Assembly (NCBI GenBank): GCA_003254925.1 | Contig: QANZ01008320.1 | Span: 5,610 to 69,609 of the forward strand | Source of the DNA: Chamaecrista fasciculata | Taxonomy: Eukaryota; Streptophyta; Magnoliopsida; Fabales; Fabaceae | Reading direction: 5' to 3' | Length of the DNA stretch: 64,000 nucleotides | In this document: positions 47,755 through 59,435 of the stretch, one piece after another | Numbering within the stretch: position 1 is the stretch's first letter | Layout of the letters: every line of letters starts with the position of its first letter | Notes under the pieces: model-generated | Database searches by the model: none | Told to the model about the DNA's origin: nothing | The model's input: only the letters and a program-made list of their open reading frames with translations | Made by a program: the position numbers and the translations under genes

Positions 47755-50101
47755 GTGTCTGCATATATACATATTTTGTTATTTGTTCACATCAATATTG
47801 ATTTTGGAATCCATGAATTATAAAGAGAATACAGGGAAGATTGAGACTCAGAGTGCTTATTATTTCTTTGTAGCGCAGAAAGGAAATTTTGTCATATCAT
47901 GTGAACTGTAAATTCCAAAAAGGAATGAATGTCTTCTCTTCTGTGATTAGAGCATATCCAAAGTTCATTAAGTTTTAGACAATTGAGGTGGAGCCTAGTG
48001 CCGTTAGATAGTTAGAAGCTTAATGTAAAGGCCAATAATATATATATAGCTAAAATGCCGTTAAGTTTTCTGAGTTCTAGTGTTACTGTGTATTTTTTTT
48101 AAAAAAAAAAATTGGAAATGTGACATAAGACCTCCAATATTAAAAGTTTAAAAGATTTGTCACTTTTTGAAATATAAAGATTTTCTAAGATTTTTATGCA
48201 TTTTAGCATATATATATATATTCATTGATTAAATATTAAAATGTTGTTGATGAGCTGAGACAAAACACAAATGAAATTTTAATTTTTGTAACTGTAATTT
48301 CTCTAAAAGAAATTCTTGAGTAGAGAGGAATGAAAGAAAAAAAAGTTGGAAAGTCTTGTTTATGTTCTCTGAAAGAATTTAAAAATTAGAATTTATGTTT
48401 TTTAAGAATATTTCTTAACTTATGTCAACCTATCTCACCGTACTGACTTTCAAATACTAATTTTTTTTTTTAAAAAAAACTCCAATATCCTACTGTATTT
48501 CAATTGCAAAATATAACTTATCATTTAAAAGCATTTTTTCTTTTCTTCAAAAGTTGGCCAACAGAAACATTAGGATACTTCAGGTAGTTTTTTTTGACTG
48601 GTCAAAGTTTATACCATTATTTAAAGGAAAAAAAAATTAAGTTTCTAAAATTTTTAGTCAATATGCAAAAGACTCTTTAAACTGAAATGTAACGAAATTT
48701 TTTTTGAACTTTCAATTTTGTATAAATAATTTGTTTTAATAAGATTTTTATTGTTTTTTAAAAAAATTAGATAATTTCTCTTGTTTATAAAAAAAATTAG
48801 CTACTATTAATTACAACAATAACTAGTTTTTAGTTTAGATCGATGTAAAATATAATAATAATCATAGAACTACAAAAAAAATAAAGCCTTAATTTTTTAA
48901 AATAAAAATTTTAACAAAATAAATTATTTGCATAAAATTAAAAATTCAAGGAGTGTTTTATCACTTTTTAAAGTTCATGAAATTCTTTTGCACACTGAAT
49001 AATATTCATGAGAGTTTTATATATGTCTTAACCTTGTTAAAATACACACCTTCAATAAGCATCAAAAGGATGTGATAAACTAAACCGTATGCATGAAAAG
49101 AAGACAGACTAAAATATAAAACAAGAGTGGCATCATCATTCATGCCATGGCCAAATAAATATTAATATATAAATAACAATGAAAGCAATGGCATGTCAAG
49201 TAAGCATATGTCGCGTAGGAGCAGATTTTGGCCTGCAAATTAAATTAAGTATGAGGAACCTTCATTTTGTGACTTTGTGAGGACATATTATCCTCAACTT
49301 GCTAAATGCCTTAACCTAAGATTATCTCTCTATAATTTAGTTTATTCACCTTCTTATCGACTTTGAAAATTGAAACCTCACTATTAAGGCACTAACCCCC
49401 ACAAAAGAAAAAAAAAAAAAGGAAAACAATACTTGAAATAAAATTAGTTATCATGGCTTTCGTTCTTTTCTATTCTCCGACTTGATCGTCAAAAGAACAT
49501 TGTGAAACTCCAACCTCGTCATGCTTAGCTTCAATTGGTTCAAGTATATGCCAATCATTGTTAACTTCATCACAAACTATAAGAACCAATAGAATAATTA
49601 AACAACAAAAATAATGCTCGATATTCACTATTAAAAAATGCATTTTTAAGAAAAACCACTCATCTGTAGTCTTTGTTTTTTTGCCAGATGTTTGGTTTTG
49701 TACGAAGCCGTCCACATAAAATGTTAAGGCAATGAAAGGAACTCTTACCTGCAGTATTGTATACTTTAGATTATTTAACTCAAAGTGACATGAGATTAGG
49801 TTATTGATGTGATTTCCACATAAATTTTATCTCCATTTCAAATACTAGAATTTGATGTGGGCAAAAAAGTTTCCGATAGACTGAACTTAGATATTGAGCA
49901 TCAAATTCTTCAACTAACACAACGTATAAACATTTTCCATTTTCAACATAACATTACATTTTCCATATGTCAAAATTTTATGCAGAACTAGGAGAGGAAA
50001 CAATTAATGAAAGTGCAGTGCATGTAAACATTAGTCTAAGATAAATCGACAGTACTGCACGTTGAGTGGATTGGCTAGCCTTTACAACTTGGAAATTATT
50101 A
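47755..50101. other. Intergenic downstream of HSP90
   Basis: 47755 to about 48000 is likely 3' UTR. Then low-complexity, AT-rich DNA to about 49400 with no gene. The possible gene fragment at 49470-49780 is listed separately. Confidence 0.5.
49470..49780 (-). pseudogene. Possible gene fragment with splice-like junction
   Basis: On the minus strand, a coding-looking segment (GFVQNQTSGKKTKTTDEW) is followed by AT-rich sequence, then an acceptor-like ttcttatag and a second segment (VNNDWHILEPIEAKHDEV) ending at a stop. Upstream, ctgcag|gtaaga resembles a donor. No family is recognised, and no start exon could be found. It may be the tail of a decayed gene or chance. Confidence 0.25.
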
Positions 50102-50370
50102 GACTAAACTATCAATTTAGTCCTTGGATTATGTGAGCACTGTTATTTTAGTCCTTGATTTTTTGTAAAAATTGATTTAGCCCTTGAAAATTCATGACTC
50201 TTGGCAGTTTAATCTCTTTGGAGACTTGATTGTATAAAGATAGGGTCTTTATGCAAGGATTAATTTGCAGTGAGTCATAAATTTTCATAGACTAAATCAA
50301 TCATTTAAAAAATGCAATGACTGAAGTAACAACACTCGCATAATTCAGGACTAAATTGATAATTTACTTT
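50102..50370. mobile_element. Foldback MITE upstream of the SAM-peroxiredoxin-like gene
   Basis: The left arm (actaaactatcaatttagtc...gtgagcactgttattttagtc) is complementary to the right arm (aacaacactcgcataattcagg...aaattgataattta). Flanking 9-mers AAATTATTA (50093-50101) and AAATTATAT (50371-50379) share the first seven bases, so the target duplication is probable but imperfect. It ends about 245 bases before the start codon of the next gene. An AT microsatellite follows at 50488-50509. Confidence 0.75.
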
Positions 50371-50614
50371 AAATTATATTTATTATTACAAGAGATCATA
50401 TGGGAAGGGTTTAACCAGATTGTGACATCAGCCAAAGCCAGGTCAAATACACATTCAAACTATTGGATATGTAATATGAGGGACTAATATATATATATAT
50501 ATATATATAGATGATGGTGTGAGCTAATTAAGGAGCAAGGTATTTTCCCTTCTATACACATTCATATTAGAAGGATTCAACTCATCCAGACCAACCAAAC
50601 CGTGCAAGAAGAGA

Positions 50615-52800
50615 ATGGCTTCTTTTTCAGTAGAGGACTTCATGGGAAATGGAATTTTAAAAGGATTGCTCCCTAAATTGTTGGAAGAAGGCTGGGATGA
50701 TGTACCAACCCTAAAGCTTATGAGCTCAGAGGATATGGATGCAATACAAATGACACAACAGCAAAAGGTCTGTCTGTTTCATCACTTGTCAAATTCCATC
50801 ATTCTCAACAATCATTCTATCTTTGATGTATTATCCCTTTTCAGAATGTAGATTTTATCATTTATGGAATCTGTGTCCAAAGTCTTAACTTCTTTCCTAC
50901 ACCATCATATATAGGATGCACTTGGAATAAGGTCATACCTGCATGATCGTCGATTGATGCAATACGCAGACAAGATGGAAGTTTCCGGAAGAAGTCTCCC
51001 TGAGCTCCTTAACTTAAGCACCATGGATCTATCATCCCAGTTTGACATGAAAAGAGGCCATATTGCCCGTTTCATAGACAGAACCAGAGGTGATGAGTCT
51101 CTCAAATCACGTGTAATTACTGCTAGGAAACGAGCCAGCATGAAAAGAGAAGATAGTATGATAACAAAATCTTATGTAAGAAGTAATACAGCTTCTGATA
51201 AATCACTTGAGCAATCATTGGCTGATCTCAAGATTAAAGATGGATATGTCTTTAAAGGGATTGTGGCTGCAGGGCCAGCTGAGCCTAGAGCATGTGGGTG
51301 TGTGAAACCTCCTCCTGTCATTGATCAAATAGCTCCATATTCTGCTATTGAAAATATATCAGTTCAGAAACTAACTCCAGAGTATAAGATTGGGATGGAA
51401 CCATTAGTGAAGACCAATACACCTCCAATGAAGGCTTCAGAACTGTGGCGAGATAAACCGGCCGTCATCCTCTGTCTCCGACGACCAGGGTAAATTATTA
51501 CACCATAGCAAACTATACACATTAATCAATTATTGTTCTTATGATATATTTGCATCCATGAGTTCAGACAAGTGGACCTTCTATTAGTTTTGATGTGCTA
51601 ACAATCACCTTTTAGTACCAGGATTGAGAGACACAAACACCAGAAAGCAATTGCAAATAGTAACAAAATACAACTTGAAGCCAAGAGGAAAACCTACCTT
51701 TTGAGGAATTCTATACATATGATTCCAGATTTCCTGGATCTAACATTTTTCCTCTACACCTAAAAGGCATGGGTTTCTGGGTTTCTGTGGTGTTGTTCAG
51801 TTGGTTAGTTTGTTTCCATTCAACCTAATCGGTTGATGGAAATTTTCAATTGATCAAACCAATAAAAAAAGATGAAATCAAGCCATAAAATCCAAACACA
51901 ATCAGCTTGAATTGGATTGCTTTAGTGTTGATCACTACCACTCATTTAAAAAAAAAAGTCGAGAATCTAAACTGAAAAATGACAATAAAAGAAGATTTCT
52001 TTTTATAAATTAATTTAACATTCAACAAGAAAACAACTAAAGCCATAAAAACAACGATGAGCTATCAGCTATTAATAAAGTACATGAAAATCAAATTAAT
52101 TATTTATGTTTTACAGTATGCAAAATAGATTCAATATATTGATATGAGTGATATCTGCTGCTGATTTGAAAATAGGTGCATCATGTGTAGAGCAGAGGCA
52201 CACCAGCTTTTTTCTAGGAAACCCATATTCGACGCACTCGGGTTTAAACTATTTGCAGTTCTTCATGAGTATATAGAATCAGAGGTATTAGCAGACTTCA
52301 AAAAAGTTTGTTGCTGGAGCCAAACTTTCATTGCTTGACTTATTATTGTGGTTGAGCAGGTAAAAGATTTCTGGCCAAGATACTGGGGTGGTGTTGTACT
52401 TTTTGATCGAGGTAGGGATTTCTTTAAGGCTCTTGGAGGGGGAAGCCTGCTCAAAGACAAGTTCATATCAGGATTTTTACTGAATCCCCGAGCACTGGCC
52501 AATTACAAACGTGCAAAAGCAATGGATATTGACAAAAACTTCATAGGAGAAGGTGAGATAAAGGGTGGACTCTTCATAGTTGGGAGTGGAAAGACAGGCA
52601 TTGCTTACCAGTTTATAGAGAGGAACTTTGGCGATTGGGCACCTCTACCTGAACTCATCGAGATCTGTACACAGATGCAGGTAATAGTTATCTTGGTTTC
52701 TGCCATGTAATTGATGCTCCTCTTATAAGATTATCTTGAACTAAATCTTCTGAACCTGATGCAGAATCAAGAAGGTCAAAAGGAGTCCCTGGAACCATGA
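50615..52800 (+). CDS. SAM-domain protein fused to a peroxiredoxin-like 2 (AhpC/TSA-type) domain
   Basis: Five exons (50615-50767, 50915-51489, 52176-52284, 52360-52680, 52765-52800) give 397 residues. Residues ~8-85 form a sterile-alpha-motif-like helical domain (DFMGNGILKGLLPKLLEEGW ... LPELLNLSTMDLSSQF). A linker of ~130 residues follows. The C-terminal half is a thioredoxin-fold domain of the PRXL2/FAM213 group: RRPGCIMCRAEA places a C244-x2-C247 pair at the peroxidatic position, as in the animal RPGCFLCREEA motif. The remaining fold includes KDFWPRYWGGVVLFDRGRDF and GGLFIVGSGKTGIAYQFIER. No signal or transit peptide is evident. Likely a redox or prostaglandin-synthase-like enzyme whose SAM domain mediates self-association; this function is inferred. 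The last exon codes for only 11 residues. Confidence 0.87.
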
Positions 52801-53100
52801 AAGGATAACAAGTGTTTACAATATGTCACACATGCATTCACTAAAATTAAGCTCCTGGTAATTCCTTATCCGGACAAGCAGAATTCAACCTTATTTGGAT
52901 ATAGAAAGGAGTTGTACCTCATGTAGCCTATATTGAACAAATATCACTTGGTAATGGTAATCCAATATAAATGATACCAATCAGATGCTTTTTTCCCCAC
53001 TTACTAAGTAATTGTTTACAGATTTAATGAAAATATCAACTCCAATTTCGCAAGGGTAACGATAATCTGCCTTGAGAGTCAACTGCAATTTATCCCAATA
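52801..53100. other. 3' flank of the SAM-peroxiredoxin-like gene
   Basis: Likely 3' UTR followed by unremarkable DNA up to the LTR element. Confidence 0.5.
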
Positions 53101-53105
53101 ACTTA

Positions 53106-54328
53106 TGTTAGAAGTCAAGATTTTATTTATTAGAGTTAGTTGGTTAGTAAAATATTAAATGTGGTAGGTGTTGTTGGTGTCTTTAAATATGTGTCAAGTC
53201 CCATTGTAATGTAACAAATTCCAACCAATTCCAATGAATTCCAATTAATTCAACATGGTATCAGAGCCTTTTTGAGCCTGGGTAAATTTTCTCCATTCCT
53301 TCTGAAAAATTCTTTCCTACTTCCAACAACTACTTCCTCTGTTTATGGTCTCTGTTTCCTGCGTCAAGTAAAGGTTTCTCACTGGCCCACTAATTTTTTG
53401 TGAACTGTGATACTCACCGCTAGCGAGGGAAGAGGCAGACGGCCCCGTCTGGCCGTTCCCCGAAGTCGCGCAACCAATGGGACAGCGCGTGGATCTCACG
53501 CGCCGCATTTATCCTTCATGTTTCGTGGCGCGTGAATGCCACGCGCCGCCTTCCCGACAGCAGAAGAACATCGTCCTCGCTGTTTCAGGGTCGTCAGTCC
53601 TCGTCTAGACCTTTGGTGATGGTCATTTTGCCATTTGGTACTGGGTCATGCTCTTCTTCATACTGCTATTCACCTCGTTATGTTTCTCTGATTTCTTCAG
53701 TCAGACTTGGCTCGCCTCTTTTTCACAATGTCCTTCATTTTTCATACTGAGATTTGTATTGTGTTTTCATTCCAATTCCCTCTCACATTGCTCTTCTTTT
53801 CCCTGTTCATCACTCAAGCTTGTTGATTGAATCAAGTTGATGGCTGTGTTCTCATTCATTCCAGCCTTCTCTCCTTGTGACTTCAACCATCGGCTCATAG
53901 CTGTGTTTCCATTCCAGCTTCTTCTCCCATGGATTTTAACCACAAGATTATGTTTCCTTCTCTCAACAAGTTTATTGGTGATTTCTTTTGAGTCGTCTAC
54001 ATGATGACTATTTGAGATACAATGACTATTTGAGATACAATGACAGGGGGAGTTGCGAGAAGTTTGTTTCAAGGCTGTTTTTCTTAGTTTTATGTTCACA
54101 ATTTTATGATATATGGGATTTTTATGTTTTGGAATATCTTTGTAACAAGTTGGGCATGATTAACATCTATGCTCCAACTTGAGGGGGAGTGTTAGAAGTC
54201 AAGATTTTATTTATTAGAGTTAGTTGGTTAGTAGAATATTAAATGTGGTAGGTGTTGTTGGTGTCTTTAAATATGTGTCAAGTCTAACAAATTCCAACTA
54301 ATTCCAATGAATTCCAGTTAATTCAACA
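53106..54328 (+). mobile_element. Short non-autonomous copia-type LTR element, 1.2 kb
   Basis: 5' LTR 53106-53255 (150 bp) and 3' LTR 54190-54328 (139 bp) begin TGTTAGAAG and end TTCAACA. They are nearly identical apart from a deletion of about 11 bases after 'gtcaagtc' in the 3' copy. A perfect 5-bp duplication ACTTA flanks the element (53101-53105, 54329-54333). The primer-binding site TGGTATCAGAGCC starts directly after the 5' LTR, and a polypurine tract agggggag directly precedes the 3' LTR. The 934-bp interior has no gag or pol. Its last part (KLGMINIYAPT then stop) is the conserved C-terminal tail of copia polyproteins, so it is a deletion derivative. A GC-rich zone at 53415-53575 is unlike its surroundings. 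Confidence 0.94.
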
Positions 54329-54333
54329 ACTTA

Positions 54334-55154
54334 TATGGAAGAAAGGTGCTTTTGAAAGTTGCGTCAAACCAAAAACAATTACTTTTTCGTTTATTAATAC
54401 GCCTGTGAGATGCTACATGCAAACCTTAGATCTTCAGCTTCTAAATTCCTTTGGGTAATAACTTCTAGCCATATCCCAGTTCCGAAAAACAGGTGAAAGC
54501 ACTTGATTGAATTAAAAGAACCAACACATGGGGGAAAAGAATGCACATAAAAGTTACAGTTACAACGAATCACTTTGTCACCATCTTCTAAAGAAAAGCT
54601 TTCAGTAAGAAAAGAATTAAAGGATGACAGATAAAACATTCACGTATAAAATTAAAGAGAAAAATAATCTTTTCAAATAAATAAATAAAAGTAGGGGCTA
54701 CAACCTACAAATTGAAGAAACAGAAATTATACAAAGATTGGAAAAATTACAATTTTGAACGGTATAAATGTGATCAAGAAGAATAATTTTGAGTCAACCA
54801 AGTGACTCTTCACAAGTCTGCATTGCTTGCCTTCAGGTTAAATTATTAGCTATTGAGCGGCTGCAATAACAAATTCCTCTAATGACTTCTATACATGATC
54901 ATACATTCTACATTTGTTATGAATCTCTTCCTTCTCCAATCAAGATGGTCACCATCTCCAAATAGTAGGGACTAGGAATCCTAACTGTAAAAAGTTGTTA
55001 AACTAAACAAATGTTTAAACACTAAATATATTCATCGATTGAAAGAAGTTCATCTCATATACCTACTCGTAGATGATGAGTCCTGTATTTCTCATCGTGT
55101 TTGAAAATACAGTTCCTCCGAATATGTCTTTAGAGAATGTAAAAACCAAAACTG
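54334..55154. other. 3' flank of the PPR gene
   Basis: Probable 3' UTR of the minus-strand PPR gene plus intergenic DNA. A minus-strand frame at 54394-54639 has no recognisable domain. Confidence 0.5.
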
Positions 55155-57389
55155 TCACCAGAAATCTCCGCAAGAGCAAGTTCCATCTTTAAACAAATGG
55201 AACCGGGCTGCGTCTCTAACAAGAATTTCCCTCTGGGTGATCTTAGATATATACTTAGTGGCATTGTGGCAATCCCCACATACCCTCAGATTTTTAAATA
55301 CACGTATGGGAAGATCAGGAGGAATAAATATCAACCCAAAGGCAATTGCAAGCTTTTCACTATGGTGATTAAGCAACTTTATTTTCTCTGAATCCTCAAC
55401 ATCATGAAGAACAGAATTCATATCAGGCACGTATCCCTCTTTCAACATTTTGTCATTCAGCTTCTCAAGCTCAGAATATATCTGATCTGAAAATGGATTT
55501 GACCGATCATCAGCAGAAAAAATGTGTACTTTGTTCTTATATTTGATCCAGCTACATCCCGGTTCCTTTCTCAGTCCCCTGTCCCTCATTCCTTTTCTCA
55601 GTTTAGCAAGTTCTTCCCATTTTCCTTTAGCAGCATAGATACTTGAAAGCAAGATGTAGCTAGCAGTGTTATGCGGCTCCAACTCCAGAAGCGACTCAGC
55701 AGCCCATTTGCCAATTTCCATGTTCCCATAAAATCTACATGAGCTCAATAACGTTGCCCAACCAATTGCATCAGGACAGAAAGGCATCTTATTTATAAAA
55801 CTACGTGCTTCCTCTAACTTCCCAGCTCGACTAAAGAGGTCAATCATGCAAGTGTAATGATCTAGAATCGGTACAATCCTGTGTTCTTTAATCATTGATT
55901 GAAATATTTGATGTCCTTTCTCTACTAATCCTGCTCTACTGCAAGCAGAAAGAACCCCAATAAAAGTTACTCCATCAGGTTTTAGGCCATGGCCTAACAT
56001 GCTTTCAAATAGCCTGATTGATTCTTCAGCTTCACCAAACTTAGCATATCCAGAAACCAGTGCAGTCCATGAGACTTCATCCCGGAAGCTCATTTCGCTA
56101 AATAGCCGATGGGAGTCATCGATGCTTCCACACTTGCCATATAATGTAACAAGAGCATTAGAAACAGTAATAAATGAAAGTAGACCAGTAACCAGAGCTC
56201 TACCATGAAATTGGGCACCCTCTTCTAAGCTTGCAAGGTTAGCGCATGAGCTAATAACACTTCCAAGAGTAAAATCATCTGGTTTGATTCCATATTTTTG
56301 CATGTCACAGAAGACTTTTACAGCTTCTTCACTGTATCCATTCTGTCCATAACCCACTACCATTGCAGTCCACGATACAACATTCTTGCAGGCCATCCTC
56401 TTGAAAACTGCTTCAGCGGATTTTATGCTCTTACACTTGCAATACATGTCAACAAGGGCACTACCAACAAATATATTATCCTTATAGTCAGTCCTTATTA
56501 TATAAGCATGAACTTGCTTGCCGTCTTGCAAGGCTAGAAGACCACCACAAGCAGTTAATACACTTCCAAACGTGTACTGATCCATCTCCAGATTTTCCAA
56601 TCTCATCTTTCTGAACAAATCAATTGCCTCTCTATCCAGTCCATTTTGGACGAAGCCTGCAATCATTGTTGTCCAAGAGATTGAATCTTTTTCCTGCATA
56701 TCATAAAACAATTTCTTTGAATCTTCGATCATACCACATCGAAGCAGCCCTGTAATCATAGTGTTAAACATAACCACATTCTTCTCAGGAATCTCATCAA
56801 AAGCCTGCTTGGCATCCGAAATGAAGCCTGTTTTTGAGTACATATCCACCAAAGGACTTCCAACAAAAACATAATTCTGAAAACCAAATTTCACAATATG
56901 CCCATGAATCTGCCGACCCAAATGAACACACCCTTGACTCGACGAAAGTATAAGCATCGTGGAGAACGTAATCCGGCTTAAATTTCGGGACCCATCCTTT
57001 AACATCAAACTATAAGCCTTCACTGACTCAACAACGGAAAAATCACCAGCATACCCAGAAATAAGCGCATTCCATGACACAACATCACGGCTTGGCATTC
57101 TATTGAAAACATCTTGCATCTCAGAGATTTTACCTGATTTCGAATAAACAGAGAGGATGGAGTTCCAGGAGTAGAGATTTGGTTCAGGCATTTTATCGAA
57201 CACTCGCCGCGCATAGACGATGTTGCCGTGTTTTCCATAGGTACTGATGAGATTGTTGGACAGAAACGTTTCTGGGTTCTTAATGGTTTTGATTATTTGG
57301 CAATGGAGCTTCTTTCCCTGGGTGTGATTCCGGGCTTCGCAGCAAAGTTTCAGCAATGTGCAGTAATAGTTGGAGGAAGTCGAAGACAT
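55155..57389 (-). CDS. PPR protein, PLS class with E and DYW domains
   Basis: Single-exon gene of 744 residues, typical of plant organelle RNA-editing factors that bind a cis element 5' of a target cytidine. PLS-type repeats run from about residue 35 to 570; recurrent phrases include VVSWNALISGYA, VSWTAMVVGYGQNG and FVGSALVDMYCKC. E-type motifs follow (GCSWIKYKNKVHIF). The DYW deaminase-like domain has the zinc-binding and catalytic H676-S-E678 and C704-x2-C707, and a second C738-x-C740. It terminates GDFW in place of the canonical DYW triplet. Length and organisation match the protein of Arabidopsis At1g68930 (an identification from memory). Organelle targeting and editing site cannot be read from the sequence. 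Confidence 0.93.
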   Translation of the reverse strand: MSSTSSNYYCTLLKLCCEARNHTQGKKLHCQIIKTIKNPETFLSNNLISTYGKHGNIVYARRVFDKMPEPNLYSWNSILSVYSKSGKISEMQDVFNRMPSRDVVSWNALISGYAGDFSVVESVKAYSLMLKDGSRNLSRITFSTMLILSSSQGCVHLGRQIHGHIVKFGFQNYVFVGSPLVDMYSKTGFISDAKQAFDEIPEKNVVMFNTMITGLLRCGMIEDSKKLFYDMQEKDSISWTTMIAGFVQNGLDREAIDLFRKMRLENLEMDQYTFGSVLTACGGLLALQDGKQVHAYIIRTDYKDNIFVGSALVDMYCKCKSIKSAEAVFKRMACKNVVSWTAMVVGYGQNGYSEEAVKVFCDMQKYGIKPDDFTLGSVISSCANLASLEEGAQFHGRALVTGLLSFITVSNALVTLYGKCGSIDDSHRLFSEMSFRDEVSWTALVSGYAKFGEAEESIRLFESMLGHGLKPDGVTFIGVLSACSRAGLVEKGHQIFQSMIKEHRIVPILDHYTCMIDLFSRAGKLEEARSFINKMPFCPDAIGWATLLSSCRFYGNMEIGKWAAESLLELEPHNTASYILLSSIYAAKGKWEELAKLRKGMRDRGLRKEPGCSWIKYKNKVHIFSADDRSNPFSDQIYSELEKLNDKMLKEGYVPDMNSVLHDVEDSEKIKLLNHHSEKLAIAFGLIFIPPDLPIRVFKNLRVCGDCHNATKYISKITQREILVRDAARFHLFKDGTCSCGDFW

Positions 57390-59405
57390 GTTTTTTGAAC
57401 AATTATGGCGCGAAACGAGGATTGTAGATTAAGATGATGTACAAAGCACGAAAAGCGTTCAAATGCCGACGAACAAACGCCATTATAGTACATCAAAGTG
57501 ACGATGGCGCGCTTCTGATATCGCTACGTAGCTACGCCACCATAAACAAGACCACTTCATGAGTGCGTTGCGTAGCTTTCTTTATTCGAATTGTCTTTGT
57601 TTCACATTTGAAGTGTGTCTGCTCACTCTACTCTAATCTTTGTTGCTTTCAACTTTCAAGTTAATGACTTGTTATTTTGCTTGACATGTCATGCTGTGGC
57701 AATTTGACACTCATCAAGAAGTGAAGAACAATCCATTAAGATATTTCAAGGTTTCAAAATTGGAGGGGTATTATTATTAACAAATATTACTAAAACTTAC
57801 TCCCTAATTTTATTATTAAAATAGTATTTAGGATATCAAGCTTAAAAAATGTATTTAAGATCAATAATGAATTAGTCCAATTAATAAATAATTTGGTATA
57901 TAAAACAGAGAGTGCCAGCCTCTTTCACTATAGTCAAATATGTGATGCAAAAATTATATGGGTGTAACTTAGTAGTTTTTCACTTAGTCCTTTAACTAAG
58001 TGGTGAGGGTTGAATCTTATTTTTTAGTATATAGAAAGCATTTTGTGGTAAGTCGTTTATCTTTAAGTGGAAATTTGCGGCAAAAAAAATTAGTCTTTAT
58101 TCTCGACGATGAATACCCTTAATTTATAAAAAATATATATATATATATATATATATATGATGAAGATCGAATTCATATTATTGAAGATGAAATCATATAA
58201 ACCGGACGACCAACTTAAAAAATAACATTTAGATATTTTTCTCATCGCCAGTTTGCCAGTCTAGAGTCTAGACACCCATATCAAATTATTTAAGGAAAAA
58301 GTACTTTTATGATTTATAAACTTTGGAGTAAATCTCAACTTTGTCCTTAATTTTTTCGTCCCAAATTATAACTCGTTAATTTAATTAATGGTAAATAATT
58401 ATATGATGTCATTTCTTCTCAATAGATGGAGAGATAACATGTATAAAATATACTTTAATTTTTTTCAGGCATATATATATACACACTTTAATTTTTATTT
58501 CTCCAAACATTGCCATTAAACTTCAAAAAACTAATAGTTATCAGTAACTTTAAAACCTTTAATTTTCAATTCAATGATAAATTGACAATGACTAAAAATA
58601 CAAGAATTTAAATGTATTTTATACATATCATCTGAACAAAAAAATAATGTCACAAAATATAATATGGTTAATTAAATTGATGAAGTTATATGAGCCATAT
58701 TAAAGTAACATTGAAGAATGGGAATGAATGATTAGTCTCAAATCTCAATACCCTTTCCATTTGTTTGAATAAAAACATCTCCATCAAAACGTCTTTTGAA
58801 TTTGTTAAGGGAAAAAATAATAAGAGATTTAAAATTAATTCATCATCATTTTCTCTTTCAACTTTATGAGAAAAATATTTTGTATTCTTTTCCCTGCTCT
58901 TTCCTTTCTCTTTATAATTTCTAATCCATGCGTACCTTTAAAAAAATAAAAAGAAAAATATATGTTTGTCATTAATTAACCAACTTAATGGATACTCTTT
59001 AGTGAGAGAAAATGTCACTGAAACCTACACCTTTGACATTTTCACTCTCCAATTGTGTCTTTTCTCATGCATTACACTATAATGGCACTATAAATGATCC
59101 AAATTCCAATGTCATGTATTTAGGAGTAACTATAACATCGTATTACATATAATAGTGTTCCAAATTTTTCTTTGTTAATTTAATTAAACATGCTATAAGA
59201 TATCTACTTTCACTATTTGTTAGATAGGGACTATATTAAATTGATGTGTATATGTTTTTTATGATAAAACCAATTTTGAGAATAAGAGGTCCAAGGGCCT
59301 GTTGGTGTACTCAAGGAAGCATAAACACAATTCAGCTTTCACTACTTGATGGAATTGGCACGTGGCTAGTCTTTAGGAGTTCTTTATGCCTTTTATATAT
59401 ATTAA
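57390..59405. other. Intergenic upstream of the PPR gene
   Basis: 57390 to about 57600 is the PPR promoter region. The rest is AT-rich with an AT microsatellite at 58134-58158. The short palindrome GTCTAGAGTCTAGAC at 58259-58273 recurs in shortened form at 61620-61632. No gene recognised. Confidence 0.5.
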
Positions 59406-59435
59406 CTAGTCTGAGACCCGTGCGTTCGCACGGGT
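59406..59435 (-). mobile_element. Helitron 3' terminus (minus strand)
   Basis: Read on the minus strand: a perfect 9-bp stem ACCCGTGCG/CGCACGGGT (59435-59416) with a 2-base loop, six bases, then CTAG (59409-59406) followed by T. This hairpin with its GTGCGTTCGCAC core and CTAG|T end is characteristic of plant Helitrons. The element should extend to higher coordinates, but no TC 5' end could be fixed and an N lies at 59510, so its extent is unknown. Confidence 0.75.
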
